Shown here piece after piece: positions 1 through 9,367 of a DNA stretch of 64,000 bases. Every line of letters starts with the position of its first letter. Within the stretch, counting starts at the first letter, position 1. Made by a program: the position numbers and the translations under genes. Source of the DNA: Desulfobacteraceae bacterium (lineage in GTDB: Bacteria; Desulfobacterota; Desulfobacteria; Desulfobacterales; Desulfosalsimonadaceae); NCBI GenBank assembly GCA_003599885.1, contig QZKW01000044.1:26282-90281 (forward strand). Direction: 5' to 3'. The notes under the pieces were generated by a model, which was not told where the DNA came from, did no database searches, and saw nothing but the letters and a program-made list of their open reading frames with translations.

Positions 1-548
1 AACATCTTCCACCTCCACATTTGGTTATCAACATTACAAAAAATCCGGCTCACGCATTCGCGAACCAGTTTAAAAACTGTTTCATCGATTAAATCAGGAA
101 AGTTGGGTTCAAACCCTGACTTGACATTTTAATGATACAAACGGATCGATCCGAATCCGGCCAGGGAACTTGGCAATCAATTCAAGATGTTGTTCAAGAT
201 CATTACTGGAAAAAAGCATTCCTTACCGGTCAAACCCTGAGAAAAAAATGCCGGAATATCCCGTTTGCCACTATTTTTTTCGTGCAATTTCCAGTAGCAA
301 ATAAATCTTTCTCCGTCAATATGTAATTAAATCAAGCCCTATAAATAGTATTTAGCCTCTTTCAATCCGGCTAGGACTTCCCGATCAAGCCGGATTTTAC
401 AAAATTAAACTTTTGCGAAGCCATCATTGAAAAACACCTGATAATAAGATATTGTTTCCGAATAGTTCCGGGCTATTTCAAGCCGATGGGTAGGGATTGC
501 AGCGACATTCCAACCCAAACTCCCGACAAAACAAGTGGAGAAACCCCT
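1..548. other. Intergenic, no supported gene
   Basis: I see no convincing gene here. A 64-codon frame at 132-326 has no clear ribosome binding site and no recognisable protein features. The stretch is AT-rich and presumably carries the promoter of the peptidase gene that starts at 549. I could not pick out a confident -35/-10 pair. Confidence 0.5.
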
Positions 549-1886
549 ATGCCTTCCCTCGACACTAAAGTCGACTACCGTCACCCAGAAATCATCCTGC
601 AAAATCTCATCCGCTTTGACACCACCAATCCGCCGGGCAATGAAAAGGCGTGTGTCGAATATATCACGAGCCTGTTCAAACAAAATGGAATTGAATCCAT
701 CTTAATTGCAAAAGACCCCAACCGTCCCAATTTAATTGCCCGGCTGAAAGGCCGCGGCTCCGCCCCGCCGCTTCTTATGTATGGGCATGCGGATGTGGTG
801 ACCACGGAAAACCAGACATGGCGGCACCCCCCCTTTGAAGGAAAAATAACAGACGGGTTTGTCTGGGGCCGGGGTGCTCTGGACATGAAGGGGATGGTTG
901 CCATGATGGCCGCCGCACTTCTGCGGGCAACGGCCGAAAACCTGAAACCCGCCGGGGACATTGTTTTTGCCGTTCTCAGCGACGAGGAATCCGGCGGCAA
1001 TTTCGGCGCCCGGTATCTGGTGGAAAATCATCCGGAGCAGTTTTCCGGTATCCGCTATGCCATTGGGGAGTTCGGGGCCACGGCCATCTACGTCGGCCGT
1101 CAGAGGTTTTATCCCATCCAGGTATCGGAAAAACAGATTTGCTGGATCGAAGCCACCTTCAGGGGACCGGGCGGACATGGATCGCTTCCGATAAAAAACA
1201 GCGCCATGTCCCAAATGGCGAGATTTATCAACACAATCAGCCGCAAAAGCCTGCCGCCGCATATCACCGACATCCCACGACAAATGATTGAGACCATTGC
1301 TTCCGCCATGCCGAAGCCTGCTGGCCTGATCATGCGCCAGCTGCTCAACCCGATGCTGACGGAAGGTGTTTTGAAACTGTTGGGGCCCAAAGGCGACAAA
1401 TTCAAACCGCTCTTTTTAAACACCATCAATCCGACGGTTGTCCGGGGCGGCAGTAAAATCAACGTGATTCCCTCGGAAGTAACCCTTCAGCTGGACTGCC
1501 GGCTCCTGCCGGGATTTACCCCTGAAGACCTGGTCGCGGAACTAAGGAAGACAACCGGAACGGATATTGCCATCAACCTCCTCAGCTATGATCCCGCTCC
1601 CTCCAAACCGGATCTTTCCATGTTCGGCCTGCTGGCCGATATCCTGCGGGAAGCGGACCCCGAAGGCATACCCGTGCCCATGCTGCTGCCCGGCGCAACG
1701 GACGGACGATTTTTCTCGCGTCTGAACATCCAGACCTATGGATTTACCCCCATGAACCTGCCGCCGGAATTTGACTTTTTTTCCACCATCCATGCGGCCG
1801 ATGAACGGGTGCCGGTTGACGCGCTCCATTTTGGGGCAAATACCATTTTCCGGCTGCTTGAACGTTACGGAGTGCCTGCAAAATAA
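549..1886 (+). CDS. M20 family metallopeptidase (ArgE/DapE/ACY1-like)
   Basis: This is a cytosolic zinc amidohydrolase of the M20 family (445 aa), acting on N-acyl amino acids or dipeptides; the exact substrate cannot be read from sequence. The metal-binding motif YGHADVV lies near residue 77, the bridging region GRGALDMKG near 109, and the catalytic DEESGG near 144. A C-terminal TIHAADERV near residue 415 supplies the last metal ligand region. The frame is open upstream to 486, but GTGGAG at 535-540 sits 8 nt before the ATG at 549, so I chose that start. Length is normal for the family. It stands alone, with YchJ 146 bp downstream on the same strand. Family assignment is firm; substrate is unknown. 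Confidence 0.9.
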   Translation: MPSLDTKVDYRHPEIILQNLIRFDTTNPPGNEKACVEYITSLFKQNGIESILIAKDPNRPNLIARLKGRGSAPPLLMYGHADVVTTENQTWRHPPFEGKITDGFVWGRGALDMKGMVAMMAAALLRATAENLKPAGDIVFAVLSDEESGGNFGARYLVENHPEQFSGIRYAIGEFGATAIYVGRQRFYPIQVSEKQICWIEATFRGPGGHGSLPIKNSAMSQMARFINTISRKSLPPHITDIPRQMIETIASAMPKPAGLIMRQLLNPMLTEGVLKLLGPKGDKFKPLFLNTINPTVVRGGSKINVIPSEVTLQLDCRLLPGFTPEDLVAELRKTTGTDIAINLLSYDPAPSKPDLSMFGLLADILREADPEGIPVPMLLPGATDGRFFSRLNIQTYGFTPMNLPPEFDFFSTIHAADERVPVDALHFGANTIFRLLERYGVPAK

Positions 1887-2031
1887 GCATCTAATCATCT
1901 CAACGGGTTTGCTCTTGACAGGACCCGCTCCTACCGATTATAGGCGTTGGCTATCTATTTACTTTTTCGTTTCATTGCTCCAGGTTATTCCCGGAAGCGA
2001 TACAGATCCCATTCCAGTCAGGAGGTAAACC

Positions 2032-2520
2032 ATGGAACCATGCCCCTGCGGCAGCAGCCAGACCTACAGTGAATGCTGTGAGCCCTTTATCCAGGGCCTG
2101 AATCAACCCACGACCGCCGAAGCCCTCATGCGGTCCCGCTACAGCGCTTTTGTGAAAGAACAAATCGATTATATTTATAATACCATGCCACCGGCCAAAC
2201 GCCGCGACTTCAATCGGGCGGAGACGGAAGCCTGGTCTAAAAATTCCGAATGGCAGGGACTTGAGATCCTTCAGACCAAAGACGGGGGAACCGGGGATGA
2301 AGCCGGTACGGTGGAATTTATCGCCCGGTTTCTGGACAAAGGAAATCCGGTCGAGCATCATGAAGTGGCTGAGTTTGAAAAGATTGACGGGCAATGGTTT
2401 TTTATGGATGGCCGCGCACCCAAACCGGCTCCGGTCATTCGCCAGGGACCGAAAACCGGGCGGAACGATCCCTGCCCTTGCGGCAGCGGCAAAAAATTCA
2501 AAAAATGCTGCGGGGCATAA
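2032..2520 (+). CDS. YchJ-like SEC-C motif protein
   Basis: Small protein (162 aa) with SEC-C type zinc-binding motifs at both ends: [16 protein letters not shown] at the N-terminus and [15 protein letters not shown] at the C-terminus. The central part (about residues 30-130) is the YchJ/UPF0225 core with the typical [13 protein letters not shown]. The SEC-C motif binds zinc and in SecA mediates contacts with SecB or the ribosome; the role of YchJ proteins is not established. A strong AGGAGG at 2021-2026 lies 5 nt before the ATG. It appears monocistronic. Confidence 0.88.
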   Translation: MEPCPCGSSQTYSECCEPFIQGLNQPTTAEALMRSRYSAFVKEQIDYIYNTMPPAKRRDFNRAETEAWSKNSEWQGLEILQTKDGGTGDEAGTVEFIARFLDKGNPVEHHEVAEFEKIDGQWFFMDGRAPKPAPVIRQGPKTGRNDPCPCGSGKKFKKCCGA

Positions 2521-2580
2521 GACCGGGACAACCGGTCAAGCCACACAGACATCTTCTTCTTGAATGACGATTTCTTTCAT

Positions 2581-4110
2581 CTAAAAACTGTATTTGGCTT
2601 CAAGAAAGATCCGGTCGTTTTGTCCGATACGTTGCATCTCCGGCAGATCTCCCGATTGATAGGTCACAATTCCGAACAGGACAGACAGGGGGTCACTTAC
2701 ATCATATTCCATTGTGTAACGTTCAAAAGCGCCGTCGTCCCCGGTTAAACCGAACAGCGACGCCAAAACGGTCAGGGTATAGGTTTCATTGACAAACGTC
2801 CGGGTAAACCGAAAGGCGGATTGGAACTGATCCTCAGTCACCTGGTCCGGAGGTTCTTTGAGAGCGGATTCAAATTCAATGATATGCCGATTGGCCGCCT
2901 CTATGCTGAGGGTTGTTTCTGAAAATCCGGAATATTCAAAGCCCGCCAGCACATCGATGCGGTCATATTTTTTACCGGGCGTATTTGCAAATTCTAACCC
3001 GTGAATGAAAGCGGCTTCACTTTTTAAAAGCCAGTTTCCAAGTGCAATGTTAGCCGTCGTTCCGGCCATCTGCAGCCGGTCATGGGGGAGCTGGAATACT
3101 GGAAAAGAATATCCGTCAATGGCTTCAAACCGGTACTCATCATTATAATAATCCGCATAATAGGCCGATAAATCCCACCCGGAGAAAATGCCGTTGAGCG
3201 CCAGGGCGAATTCCGTATTTTCAAGGGTGCTGTCGGGTTTGTTTTCAGGCGGCGGCGGAAGAGGAGACGGATAAAAATCACTGCCGAATGACGGATTCTT
3301 GTTAAACCGGATCTCATGAATTGCCATGGCTGAAAGATTGAAGTCGCCGATATAATAGTCCAGACGGGTCATGGTCAGCGGCAGCCTCAGGTCTTCAATG
3401 TCCGTCATTCCCGGTTCCCTCATGTCCAGCGGGTTAATGACATCGGTTACCCGTATGGTGTCGGATTTGCCCCAGACCACGATCTGACGGCCGGTTTTAA
3501 TATCGATAGCATCAGTAATGGACCCGAGCAGGTAGGCTTCCCGGAGTTCAATTTCAGATTCATAATCATCGATCACATCGTTTGTGTAATCATCTTTACC
3601 GTTAACCCGGTAGGCAAAATCGTAAAAGCCCTTGCCACTGACCAGCGCCTGCCATTGGCTGGGAAGGTCGATATTTAAGTCAAGCTGCAGTTCCGTCCGA
3701 AGCCGTGACAATCCCCGCCAGTCTGTCTGGCTATATGAGGGCGGGTTGTGCGCGAAATTGTAACTGGAACCGATTTTAAAATACCCATCGATGCTGAACG
3801 GAGAGGACCCGGCAAAAATGTCCGGCGGCGGTGCCGCAGCCGAGTCCCCTGGGGCAGGAGAATCCCCGAACGTATCATCATCAAATCCCTTGAGAACATC
3901 TGCCGCGTCATCTGGTGGTTCAGAATTACCCTGAACGAGATCATCGGCTGCGGTGTCATCGTCAAAACCTTCCAATATTTCACTAACATTGCTGCCTTCT
4001 TCAGAAAGCGCCATTTTCGGAAACGACATCACCACAGCAAAGATAAACAGCATATAAAGGAAAACGCGGATTCGAAAAATCGTCAGATCACGGCATTGCA
4101 TTGGGTTCAC
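2581..4110 (-). CDS. DUF1302-family outer membrane protein
   Basis: A 509-aa exported protein. Residues 12-36 form an N-terminal signal peptide (hydrophobic stretch ending ...PKMALSEE). Then comes an acidic linker with two copies of a GFDDDT repeat, and a long region rich in beta-strand that ends in Phe (LEAKYSF), as expected for an outer-membrane barrel. The block GRQIVVWGKSD followed by VTDVINPLDMREPG is characteristic of DUF1302. The GTG start overlaps the stop codon of the LolA-like gene (GTGA), so translation is coupled; an ATG follows three codons later. DUF1302 proteins commonly sit beside an RND exporter and a lipoprotein-sorting-like protein, and I infer an outer-membrane partner role in lipid or hydrophobic export. 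Function is unproven. Confidence 0.82.
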   Translation of the reverse strand: MNPMQCRDLTIFRIRVFLYMLFIFAVVMSFPKMALSEEGSNVSEILEGFDDDTAADDLVQGNSEPPDDAADVLKGFDDDTFGDSPAPGDSAAAPPPDIFAGSSPFSIDGYFKIGSSYNFAHNPPSYSQTDWRGLSRLRTELQLDLNIDLPSQWQALVSGKGFYDFAYRVNGKDDYTNDVIDDYESEIELREAYLLGSITDAIDIKTGRQIVVWGKSDTIRVTDVINPLDMREPGMTDIEDLRLPLTMTRLDYYIGDFNLSAMAIHEIRFNKNPSFGSDFYPSPLPPPPENKPDSTLENTEFALALNGIFSGWDLSAYYADYYNDEYRFEAIDGYSFPVFQLPHDRLQMAGTTANIALGNWLLKSEAAFIHGLEFANTPGKKYDRIDVLAGFEYSGFSETTLSIEAANRHIIEFESALKEPPDQVTEDQFQSAFRFTRTFVNETYTLTVLASLFGLTGDDGAFERYTMEYDVSDPLSVLFGIVTYQSGDLPEMQRIGQNDRIFLEAKYSF

Positions 4111-4916
4111 AATCCTTTTTCCATCCTTCTGACAGTAAACAAATCTTCTTCCAGCCCCTGGTTGAATTTGACATTGTTGAATTTCAATATGGTTTTATGA
4201 ACCGTCTGGTTGCCTTTCTTTTTCGCCACATGCATTTCAGTTCCCACCCAAATGCCATCGATCTGCTCTAGTTTAACCATGTCCATGTATTTGACAGAAT
4301 CACCGGTTTTTTCCCAGTTCACTGCCCGGACCACAAAATCAATGTCTTTTTGAACAATGACCAGAGATTTGGTATACCCGGTTTCATCAATGATTTCCTT
4401 CGAGCGGGGCTTTGATTCGATCACCCATGCGTCTTTCCCCCGGACCTGGGTCTCCTTTTTTAAATAAAAATCATAGTCTTCCAGGTTTCGGGAGGTCATG
4501 TCCGAATAATTCAGGTCGGATCCCATAAAACTGTCACTTTTATCACTGGACGCGATCCGCTTGGTTTTTTTCAGCGCCGGCAGGTACAGCCACTGGTCGT
4601 CATCCTTGTCCGGATCATCGTAATCATAGGTTAAAAACGAGGTGTCTTTAACATCCGCCGGATGCAGAAAAAACATGAGCCGGAGGGTATCTTCGCCCTT
4701 GTCTTTTGAAAATACCGACAATTTGCGGATCCGCTCTTCGTCATTTTTGTCAATCAGCGTCATGATCATTTCCGATGTCTGATTGTCGCCATCGTTCCTG
4801 TCATCGACTTTCTGCATGATCTCACGGGCTTTTTCATCATCAGCCATTGAAAAAGATGGTGGGATGAGAAACGTAATCATCAGCGTCAGTCCGATGAGTC
4901 GAAAAACTGTCTTCAT
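4107..4916 (-). CDS. Outer membrane lipoprotein-sorting (LolA-like) protein
   Basis: Predicted periplasmic protein (269 aa) with a signal peptide (residues 1-24, MKTVFRLIGL...PSFSMA before DDEKAREI). The rest resembles the LolA-like proteins that accompany RND exporters: the signature YLPALKKTKRIASSDKSD near residue 140, then a GSDLNYSDMTSRNL segment and repeated beta-strands. Such proteins are thought to hold a lipid in a concave beta-sheet while it crosses the periplasm. AGGAGG lies 6 nt before the ATG at 4916; an upstream in-frame start at 4958 is therefore unlikely. It lies between the RND gene and DUF1302 in one operon and overlaps the latter by 4 bp. Confidence 0.85.
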   Translation of the reverse strand: MKTVFRLIGLTLMITFLIPPSFSMADDEKAREIMQKVDDRNDGDNQTSEMIMTLIDKNDEERIRKLSVFSKDKGEDTLRLMFFLHPADVKDTSFLTYDYDDPDKDDDQWLYLPALKKTKRIASSDKSDSFMGSDLNYSDMTSRNLEDYDFYLKKETQVRGKDAWVIESKPRSKEIIDETGYTKSLVIVQKDIDFVVRAVNWEKTGDSVKYMDMVKLEQIDGIWVGTEMHVAKKKGNQTVHKTILKFNNVKFNQGLEEDLFTVRRMEKGL

Positions 4917-5035
4917 TTCTTCCTCCTTTTTGTCGGGTCTATTATTCCGGGGTTGCATTTATAAATTACTTATTTTAATGGTAAAAACCATTTAGACACC
5001 GGGAAAAGTTTGCTTGTTTGATGTATTTTTCCGCC

Positions 5036-7447
5036 TCATACTGTTTTCTTCGGATTTGCAAGGATCATCAGCGCCGGGGAAATAAAGTAGTCCGCCGCCA
5101 GTGCCGTTATAATGGTAAACCCGGTCAGAAAACCGAAACGGATAATATTCTGCATGCTGGCAAACATGTAGATGAAAAACCCGACGGACAGAACAAGCGA
5201 GGTGACCAGCATGGCGCGCCCCGTGCTGTGCAGTGTGTCAAATACCGCTTTTTCCGGGTCGCCGGACAACTCATAATAGCGCCGGAAATTGTGCATAAAA
5301 TGGATGGTGTCATCCACGGCAAGGCCGATGGCAATACTGGCCACCATCATGGTGAACAAATCCATGGGGAACCCGAACCAGCCAATGACACCCAGCATCA
5401 GGATGATGGGTACCAGATTGGGGATCATGCTCAACAGACCGATCCGGATGCGGCCGATCAAAAGGATCATTAACAAGGTAATCACCACCAGCGCGATGAA
5501 ATAGCTTTCCGCCATGCTCGTGATGGTATTGTTGAATGTTTTAGCCAGCAGGGCGACCAGTCCGGTGATCTGAAACTCAACATCCGCAAAGTTTTTGTTC
5601 AGGTAAGCGGCTATTTCTTCTTCCACAGGATCAAATAAAGTACCATCCACAAAGGGGACTTTAAGCGTCAGCCGGGCCATGGAAAACTGGCTGTCGACAA
5701 AATCCTCGAGATCATCCGAACCGCTGTTTTCAAACAGTAAAAATTCCTGCGCCACCAGCGGTTTGCTTTGCGGGATGGTATAGGCGTCCGGGTTGTTTTC
5801 ATTTAACGCCTGGTTGATCTCTTTTAATAGCGTGGTGACAGACCAGGCTTTTCCAATAAACATTTCCTGATTGGATATTTTGACAAATTCCTTGCCGGCA
5901 GTTTCAATTCTGTTCAGCAGCTCCGGGTCATAGAGGCCGTTTTCCCGGTTGGTTTTAAATAAAACTTCCATACTCATGGATCCGTTGAGTTCCTTGTCGA
6001 TTTTTTCAGTGGCCACCCGGATCGAACTGGTTTCCGGCAGCCATTTCAACGGATAATGGGAAAATCGGATGGAAAATATGCCAACAAAAGCAATGGCAAC
6101 GATGCAGAAGCTGACAAAAAGAATTTTTTTGGGGTGGGTTGTGGAAAAACGGGCGATATTTTCCAGCACTTTATCCATGATCCGGTTATTTTTTCTCAAG
6201 GTTTCCGTTTTTTTGGTACTTAACGGGATGATGGCAATCAGGGCGGGCAGCAGAACAATCGTGTAAATAAACGCCAGCACGACCCCGGCGCCTGCAAATA
6301 TCCCGAGTTCCGCCACTGGCGCCACAGATGCGTTCGCAAAAGACATTAACCCGGCAGCAGTGGTCAGGTTGGTCATCACCACGGCCAGGCCCGAATGGCC
6401 GAGGGCAAACACAATGGATTTTTCCTTGTTTTTTGTTTTCCTCAGACGGTGAAAGAATATAGCAAGGATATGAACCGATGACCCCACGCCCACGGCCAGG
6501 ATGAAAGACGGCAGGATTTCCGTCACCAATTTCATGGGAACACCGAAAATCGCCATCAGACTGATGGTGGAAAGCAAAGACAGGATAACAATCACCATTG
6601 GCAGAAAGACACCCGAAATTCTCCGGAACATGATGTATAACATGATCGATACAGTCAGAATCGCGAGCAGCATGAATTTCTGCATGTCCGACATCATGGC
6701 TTCTTTTAAGAAATGAACCACGGCCGGGGAGCCGGCCAGGTAGATGGGAAGGTCATCAGATTGATATTTTTTTATGATTTTTTCAACCGCCACCACCACT
6801 TCCGTATTTTCTTCGTCGGTCAGGTATTTTCTTTTCGTGCCGGCAGGGGCCTGAATATCGGCATCAAAATCATCAAACCCTTCCATGATGTCGGTTTTCT
6901 GTCCTGCGGACGAAAGGCTCTGAGTCCGGATGATTATCGTGGTAAAAGTTCCGTCTTTGGATATCAGCATGTTTTCATACATGGGGTTGGACATGGCACG
7001 CTGTTTAATCATCTGAAGCTGGCCGGCGGTTTTCGGCCGGTTTTCCAAAAGGTCTTCAACGATTAAAAGATCTCCTTCGCCCCTTGTATTGCGGGCGTTC
7101 ACAAGGCTGGTGATATCGTCAATGTAAGGAACATTTTCTTCCAGTTCCGTGTGCAGTTTAGCCAGCGTCTTTAAAAAATTGACATCAAACACCTGCTTCG
7201 GCTTGAGGGCCACGATAACCACTTCATCTCGGCCGAACTGGTCCCTGAAATTATTGTAAGTCAGAAGGGCAGGGTCTGATTTGTGTAAAAACGCTTCTGT
7301 TGAGGTGTCGATTTCAATTGTCGGGAGCTGGGACAGCAAGGCGCCGATGGCAATCAGCATCAGAAAAATCGTTTTGATCCGGTGATGATAAATTTTGCGG
7401 GCAAACGCTGAGAACTGGATTTCAATCCGGTTTCGAATATTTTTCAT
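5036..7447 (-). CDS. RND/MMPL superfamily exporter
   Basis: Inner-membrane transporter (803 aa) with the two-fold RND/MMPL layout: one N-terminal membrane helix (about 20-45), a periplasmic loop, a helix cluster (about 255-425), then the same pattern repeated (helix about 440-460, loop, cluster about 650-795). The conserved helix pieces SIAIGLAVDDTIHFMHN and PSFILAVGVGSSVHILAIF carry polar or charged residues expected for proton relay. It is close to the hopanoid/lipid exporter type rather than to AcrB, since the periplasmic loops are shorter. AAGGAATT lies 6 nt before the ATG at 7447, preferred to the TTG two codons upstream. It is the second gene of the TetR-headed operon and probably exports a hydrophobic compound with the two downstream proteins. 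Confidence 0.88.
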   Translation of the reverse strand: MKNIRNRIEIQFSAFARKIYHHRIKTIFLMLIAIGALLSQLPTIEIDTSTEAFLHKSDPALLTYNNFRDQFGRDEVVIVALKPKQVFDVNFLKTLAKLHTELEENVPYIDDITSLVNARNTRGEGDLLIVEDLLENRPKTAGQLQMIKQRAMSNPMYENMLISKDGTFTTIIIRTQSLSSAGQKTDIMEGFDDFDADIQAPAGTKRKYLTDEENTEVVVAVEKIIKKYQSDDLPIYLAGSPAVVHFLKEAMMSDMQKFMLLAILTVSIMLYIMFRRISGVFLPMVIVILSLLSTISLMAIFGVPMKLVTEILPSFILAVGVGSSVHILAIFFHRLRKTKNKEKSIVFALGHSGLAVVMTNLTTAAGLMSFANASVAPVAELGIFAGAGVVLAFIYTIVLLPALIAIIPLSTKKTETLRKNNRIMDKVLENIARFSTTHPKKILFVSFCIVAIAFVGIFSIRFSHYPLKWLPETSSIRVATEKIDKELNGSMSMEVLFKTNRENGLYDPELLNRIETAGKEFVKISNQEMFIGKAWSVTTLLKEINQALNENNPDAYTIPQSKPLVAQEFLLFENSGSDDLEDFVDSQFSMARLTLKVPFVDGTLFDPVEEEIAAYLNKNFADVEFQITGLVALLAKTFNNTITSMAESYFIALVVITLLMILLIGRIRIGLLSMIPNLVPIILMLGVIGWFGFPMDLFTMMVASIAIGLAVDDTIHFMHNFRRYYELSGDPEKAVFDTLHSTGRAMLVTSLVLSVGFFIYMFASMQNIIRFGFLTGFTIITALAADYFISPALMILANPKKTV

Positions 7448-7459
7448 GGTCAATTCCTT

Positions 7460-8089
7460 TTATGCATTTGTAGAGATCGCTCTGAAAACCAGGGTTTCAA
7501 TTTCACCGGAAATATCATCAGGCCATTTACTGAGGATCTTTTCAGGACCTATTCTATTGATTTGCTGATGGATTAATGCTTCCATCTGTTGAAGAAAAAT
7601 TAACGGACCGGCGATCATAAAGTGGATCAGAAAAGAGGATGCCGGGTGAAACTCTTTTTTTTCAACTCCTTGCTTCAGAATCTGCGCCATTACTTCCAAA
7701 ATGACGGTCAAAGCCTGAACCACTCCTTCCGGCAGGTTCTTTCCGCCGGAAGCAGCCTCCCGAAGCATGATCGGGGGAATCCGCGGGTTTTCCCGAATGG
7801 CTTGAGAAATCGTTTGAATATAAATATGCAGATTTTCAGATGGCTGTTTATCCCAGATGATATTTTTTCCCATGGCAGCCGCCATGTTTCCGAACGTTGA
7901 ACTCAGCACCGCATTATAAAGCGCTTCCTTATCCCCGATATGGTAATAAATCATTGCCTTGTTGATTTTAGCCTGCCGGGCGATTTCATCCATGCGGGCC
8001 CCGGCATACCCCTTGTCCGCAAATTCGTTGGTAGCGGACTCAAGTATGCGGTCATAAATCAAGGATTTGTCTTTTTTGGGGTTTGTCAT
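7460..8089 (-). CDS. TetR/AcrR family repressor of the exporter operon
   Basis: A 209-aa regulator. The N-terminal helix-turn-helix (about residues 10-57) reads ILESATNEFADKGYAG, then MDEIARQAKINKAMIYYHIG, the usual TetR core. The C-terminal part is an all-helical ligand domain. I place the start at the ATG at 8089, with GAGG 6 nt upstream. An in-frame upstream start at 8170 would fall on the operator palindrome and at the predicted transcription start, so it is rejected. It is the first gene of the operon and probably represses itself and the RND, LolA-like and DUF1302 genes until a lipid-like ligand binds. Confidence 0.88.
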   Translation of the reverse strand: MTNPKKDKSLIYDRILESATNEFADKGYAGARMDEIARQAKINKAMIYYHIGDKEALYNAVLSSTFGNMAAAMGKNIIWDKQPSENLHIYIQTISQAIRENPRIPPIMLREAASGGKNLPEGVVQALTVILEVMAQILKQGVEKKEFHPASSFLIHFMIAGPLIFLQQMEALIHQQINRIGPEKILSKWPDDISGEIETLVFRAISTNA

Positions 8090-8162
8090 AGAATCCTCAG
8101 GTTTCCTTTTTTTCTGATAAATATACCTGCAATAACAATTATCAATAACGCAACCATATAGT

Positions 8163-8208
8163 TTAACCAACTGGTTGGTTAATTAAATCAAATCAGCGTA
8201 TCTGTCAA
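8163..8208 (-). promoter_or_regulatory. Promoter and TetR operator of exporter operon
   Basis: On the minus strand there is a TTGACA -35 box (8203-8208), a 17-bp spacer and a TAATTA -10 box (8180-8185). Overlapping the -10 box and the likely start site is an inverted repeat with perfect 9-bp arms TTAACCAAC / GTTGGTTAA around a 2-bp centre (8163-8182). Its size and position are those of a TetR-family operator, and it lies 74 bp upstream of the regulator gene start. Confidence 0.8.
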
Positions 8209-8277
8209 TGAAAACATGCATGGGGGAGAAAAGAATACAGACTGGGGACATAAAAGGAGAGGCCCATCGCCTGTGGG

Positions 8278-9075
8278 CTATTTACCGGTAAATACAGGAT
8301 TCCGCTTTTCGATAAATGCGGCCCGACCTATCTTCAGGTCATCACTGTTGAATGCTTCCGTAATCAGTTTCTGCGCATCGCTTAGGTATTCGGAACCGAT
8401 CAAAAAATATTTTCCAATCATGTTGAGAATCTTTTTGGTTCCTTTTAATGACAGGGGCGCATTTTTGGAAATCTCGTCCGCCATGGCGTAAACGGTTTCT
8501 GAAAGGCTATCTGCCGGAACCAGATGATCCACGAGCCCCATCTCTTGAACTTCTTTCCCCTGGTAGGTGCGGCCCGTGAAAAATATTTCACGGGTTTTAG
8601 CCATTCCAACCACTTCGATAAACTGGCTTAACCCTTCGGGATGATAAACGATTCCCAGCTTTGCAGGAGGCATGCCGGCTTTGATATGGTCCGCGCCGAT
8701 ACGGATATCACAGCATACCGCAAGGTTCAAGGCAGCGCCGAAACAGTAGCCGTTCATCATGGCAATGACCGGAAAAGGAAAATTTTTCACAGTGTCGAGC
8801 GCCAGCGTCAGGGGGTTGCCTGTTTTTAAAAGTTCCGCGGCTTCCGGTGAAAGTTCCGTCGGGATGGCTGAAATATCATATCCGGAAGAAAACGCTTTTT
8901 CTGAATTGCCGGTAATGACAACGCAGCGCACCGAATCATTTTCCGCCCATTCCGTCAAAACCAGATGCAGCTCCGCCAACATCGAGAGCGTCAATGAATT
9001 GCCCCTGTCCGGCCGGTTCAATTTCAGGGTTCCCACATGACCCGAAATTTCTTTGATCAACACTTCTTTTTCCAA
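8278..9075 (-). CDS. Enoyl-CoA hydratase/isomerase family protein
   Basis: Crotonase-fold protein (265 aa), normal length. The oxyanion-hole region SSGYDISAIP lies near residue 64 and the second glycine-rich loop NGYCFGAALNLAVCC near residue 108, with CDIRIGADHIKAGMP following. The region of the second catalytic glutamate of hydratases reads PPAKLGIVYHPEGLSQ here. It probably acts on a 2-enoyl-CoA or a related acyl-CoA. Start is TTG at 9075 with AAGGAAG 5 nt upstream; no better ATG is near. It lies upstream of, and in the same direction as, the TetR/RND operon, but that operon has its own promoter, so the gene is probably independent. Confidence 0.85.
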   Translation of the reverse strand: MEKEVLIKEISGHVGTLKLNRPDRGNSLTLSMLAELHLVLTEWAENDSVRCVVITGNSEKAFSSGYDISAIPTELSPEAAELLKTGNPLTLALDTVKNFPFPVIAMMNGYCFGAALNLAVCCDIRIGADHIKAGMPPAKLGIVYHPEGLSQFIEVVGMAKTREIFFTGRTYQGKEVQEMGLVDHLVPADSLSETVYAMADEISKNAPLSLKGTKKILNMIGKYFLIGSEYLSDAQKLITEAFNSDDLKIGRAAFIEKRNPVFTGK

Positions 9076-9367
9076 TTCGGCTTCCTTTGTTTTTAATTTT
9101 TCGCTGACAGGGTGGTCACTGATTTATTACTGTGAAAATAAGAGAATAAGTCTTATAATATGTTATAAATCATTACGGCAAAATACGGCAGCCAGCCAAA
9201 GCGCTAAAGCATAACCGACTGCGGCTTATTTTCCGTAAGGGTAACATCAATCCCCGGAGTTTGCCACGATAATGAGCGCATGCCCCCGATTCCGAACAAT
9301 GCTGACCATTACTAAAGAATAGCTCGTCATCAGCCCCAAACGCCGGGGGCTATCGAAGGGTGCAGGA
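9076..9367. other. Intergenic between divergent genes
   Basis: This 292-bp gap separates the hydratase (minus) from the DUF2279 gene (plus) and should hold both promoters. I see no gene, tRNA or strong repeat. Confidence 0.5.

Noticed and set aside
132..326. 64-codon plus-strand frame near the window start
   Set aside because: No ribosome binding site, odd composition and no recognisable motif.
405..683. 92-codon minus-strand frame over the M20 peptidase start
   Set aside because: Overlaps the well-supported peptidase gene in antisense and has no family features.
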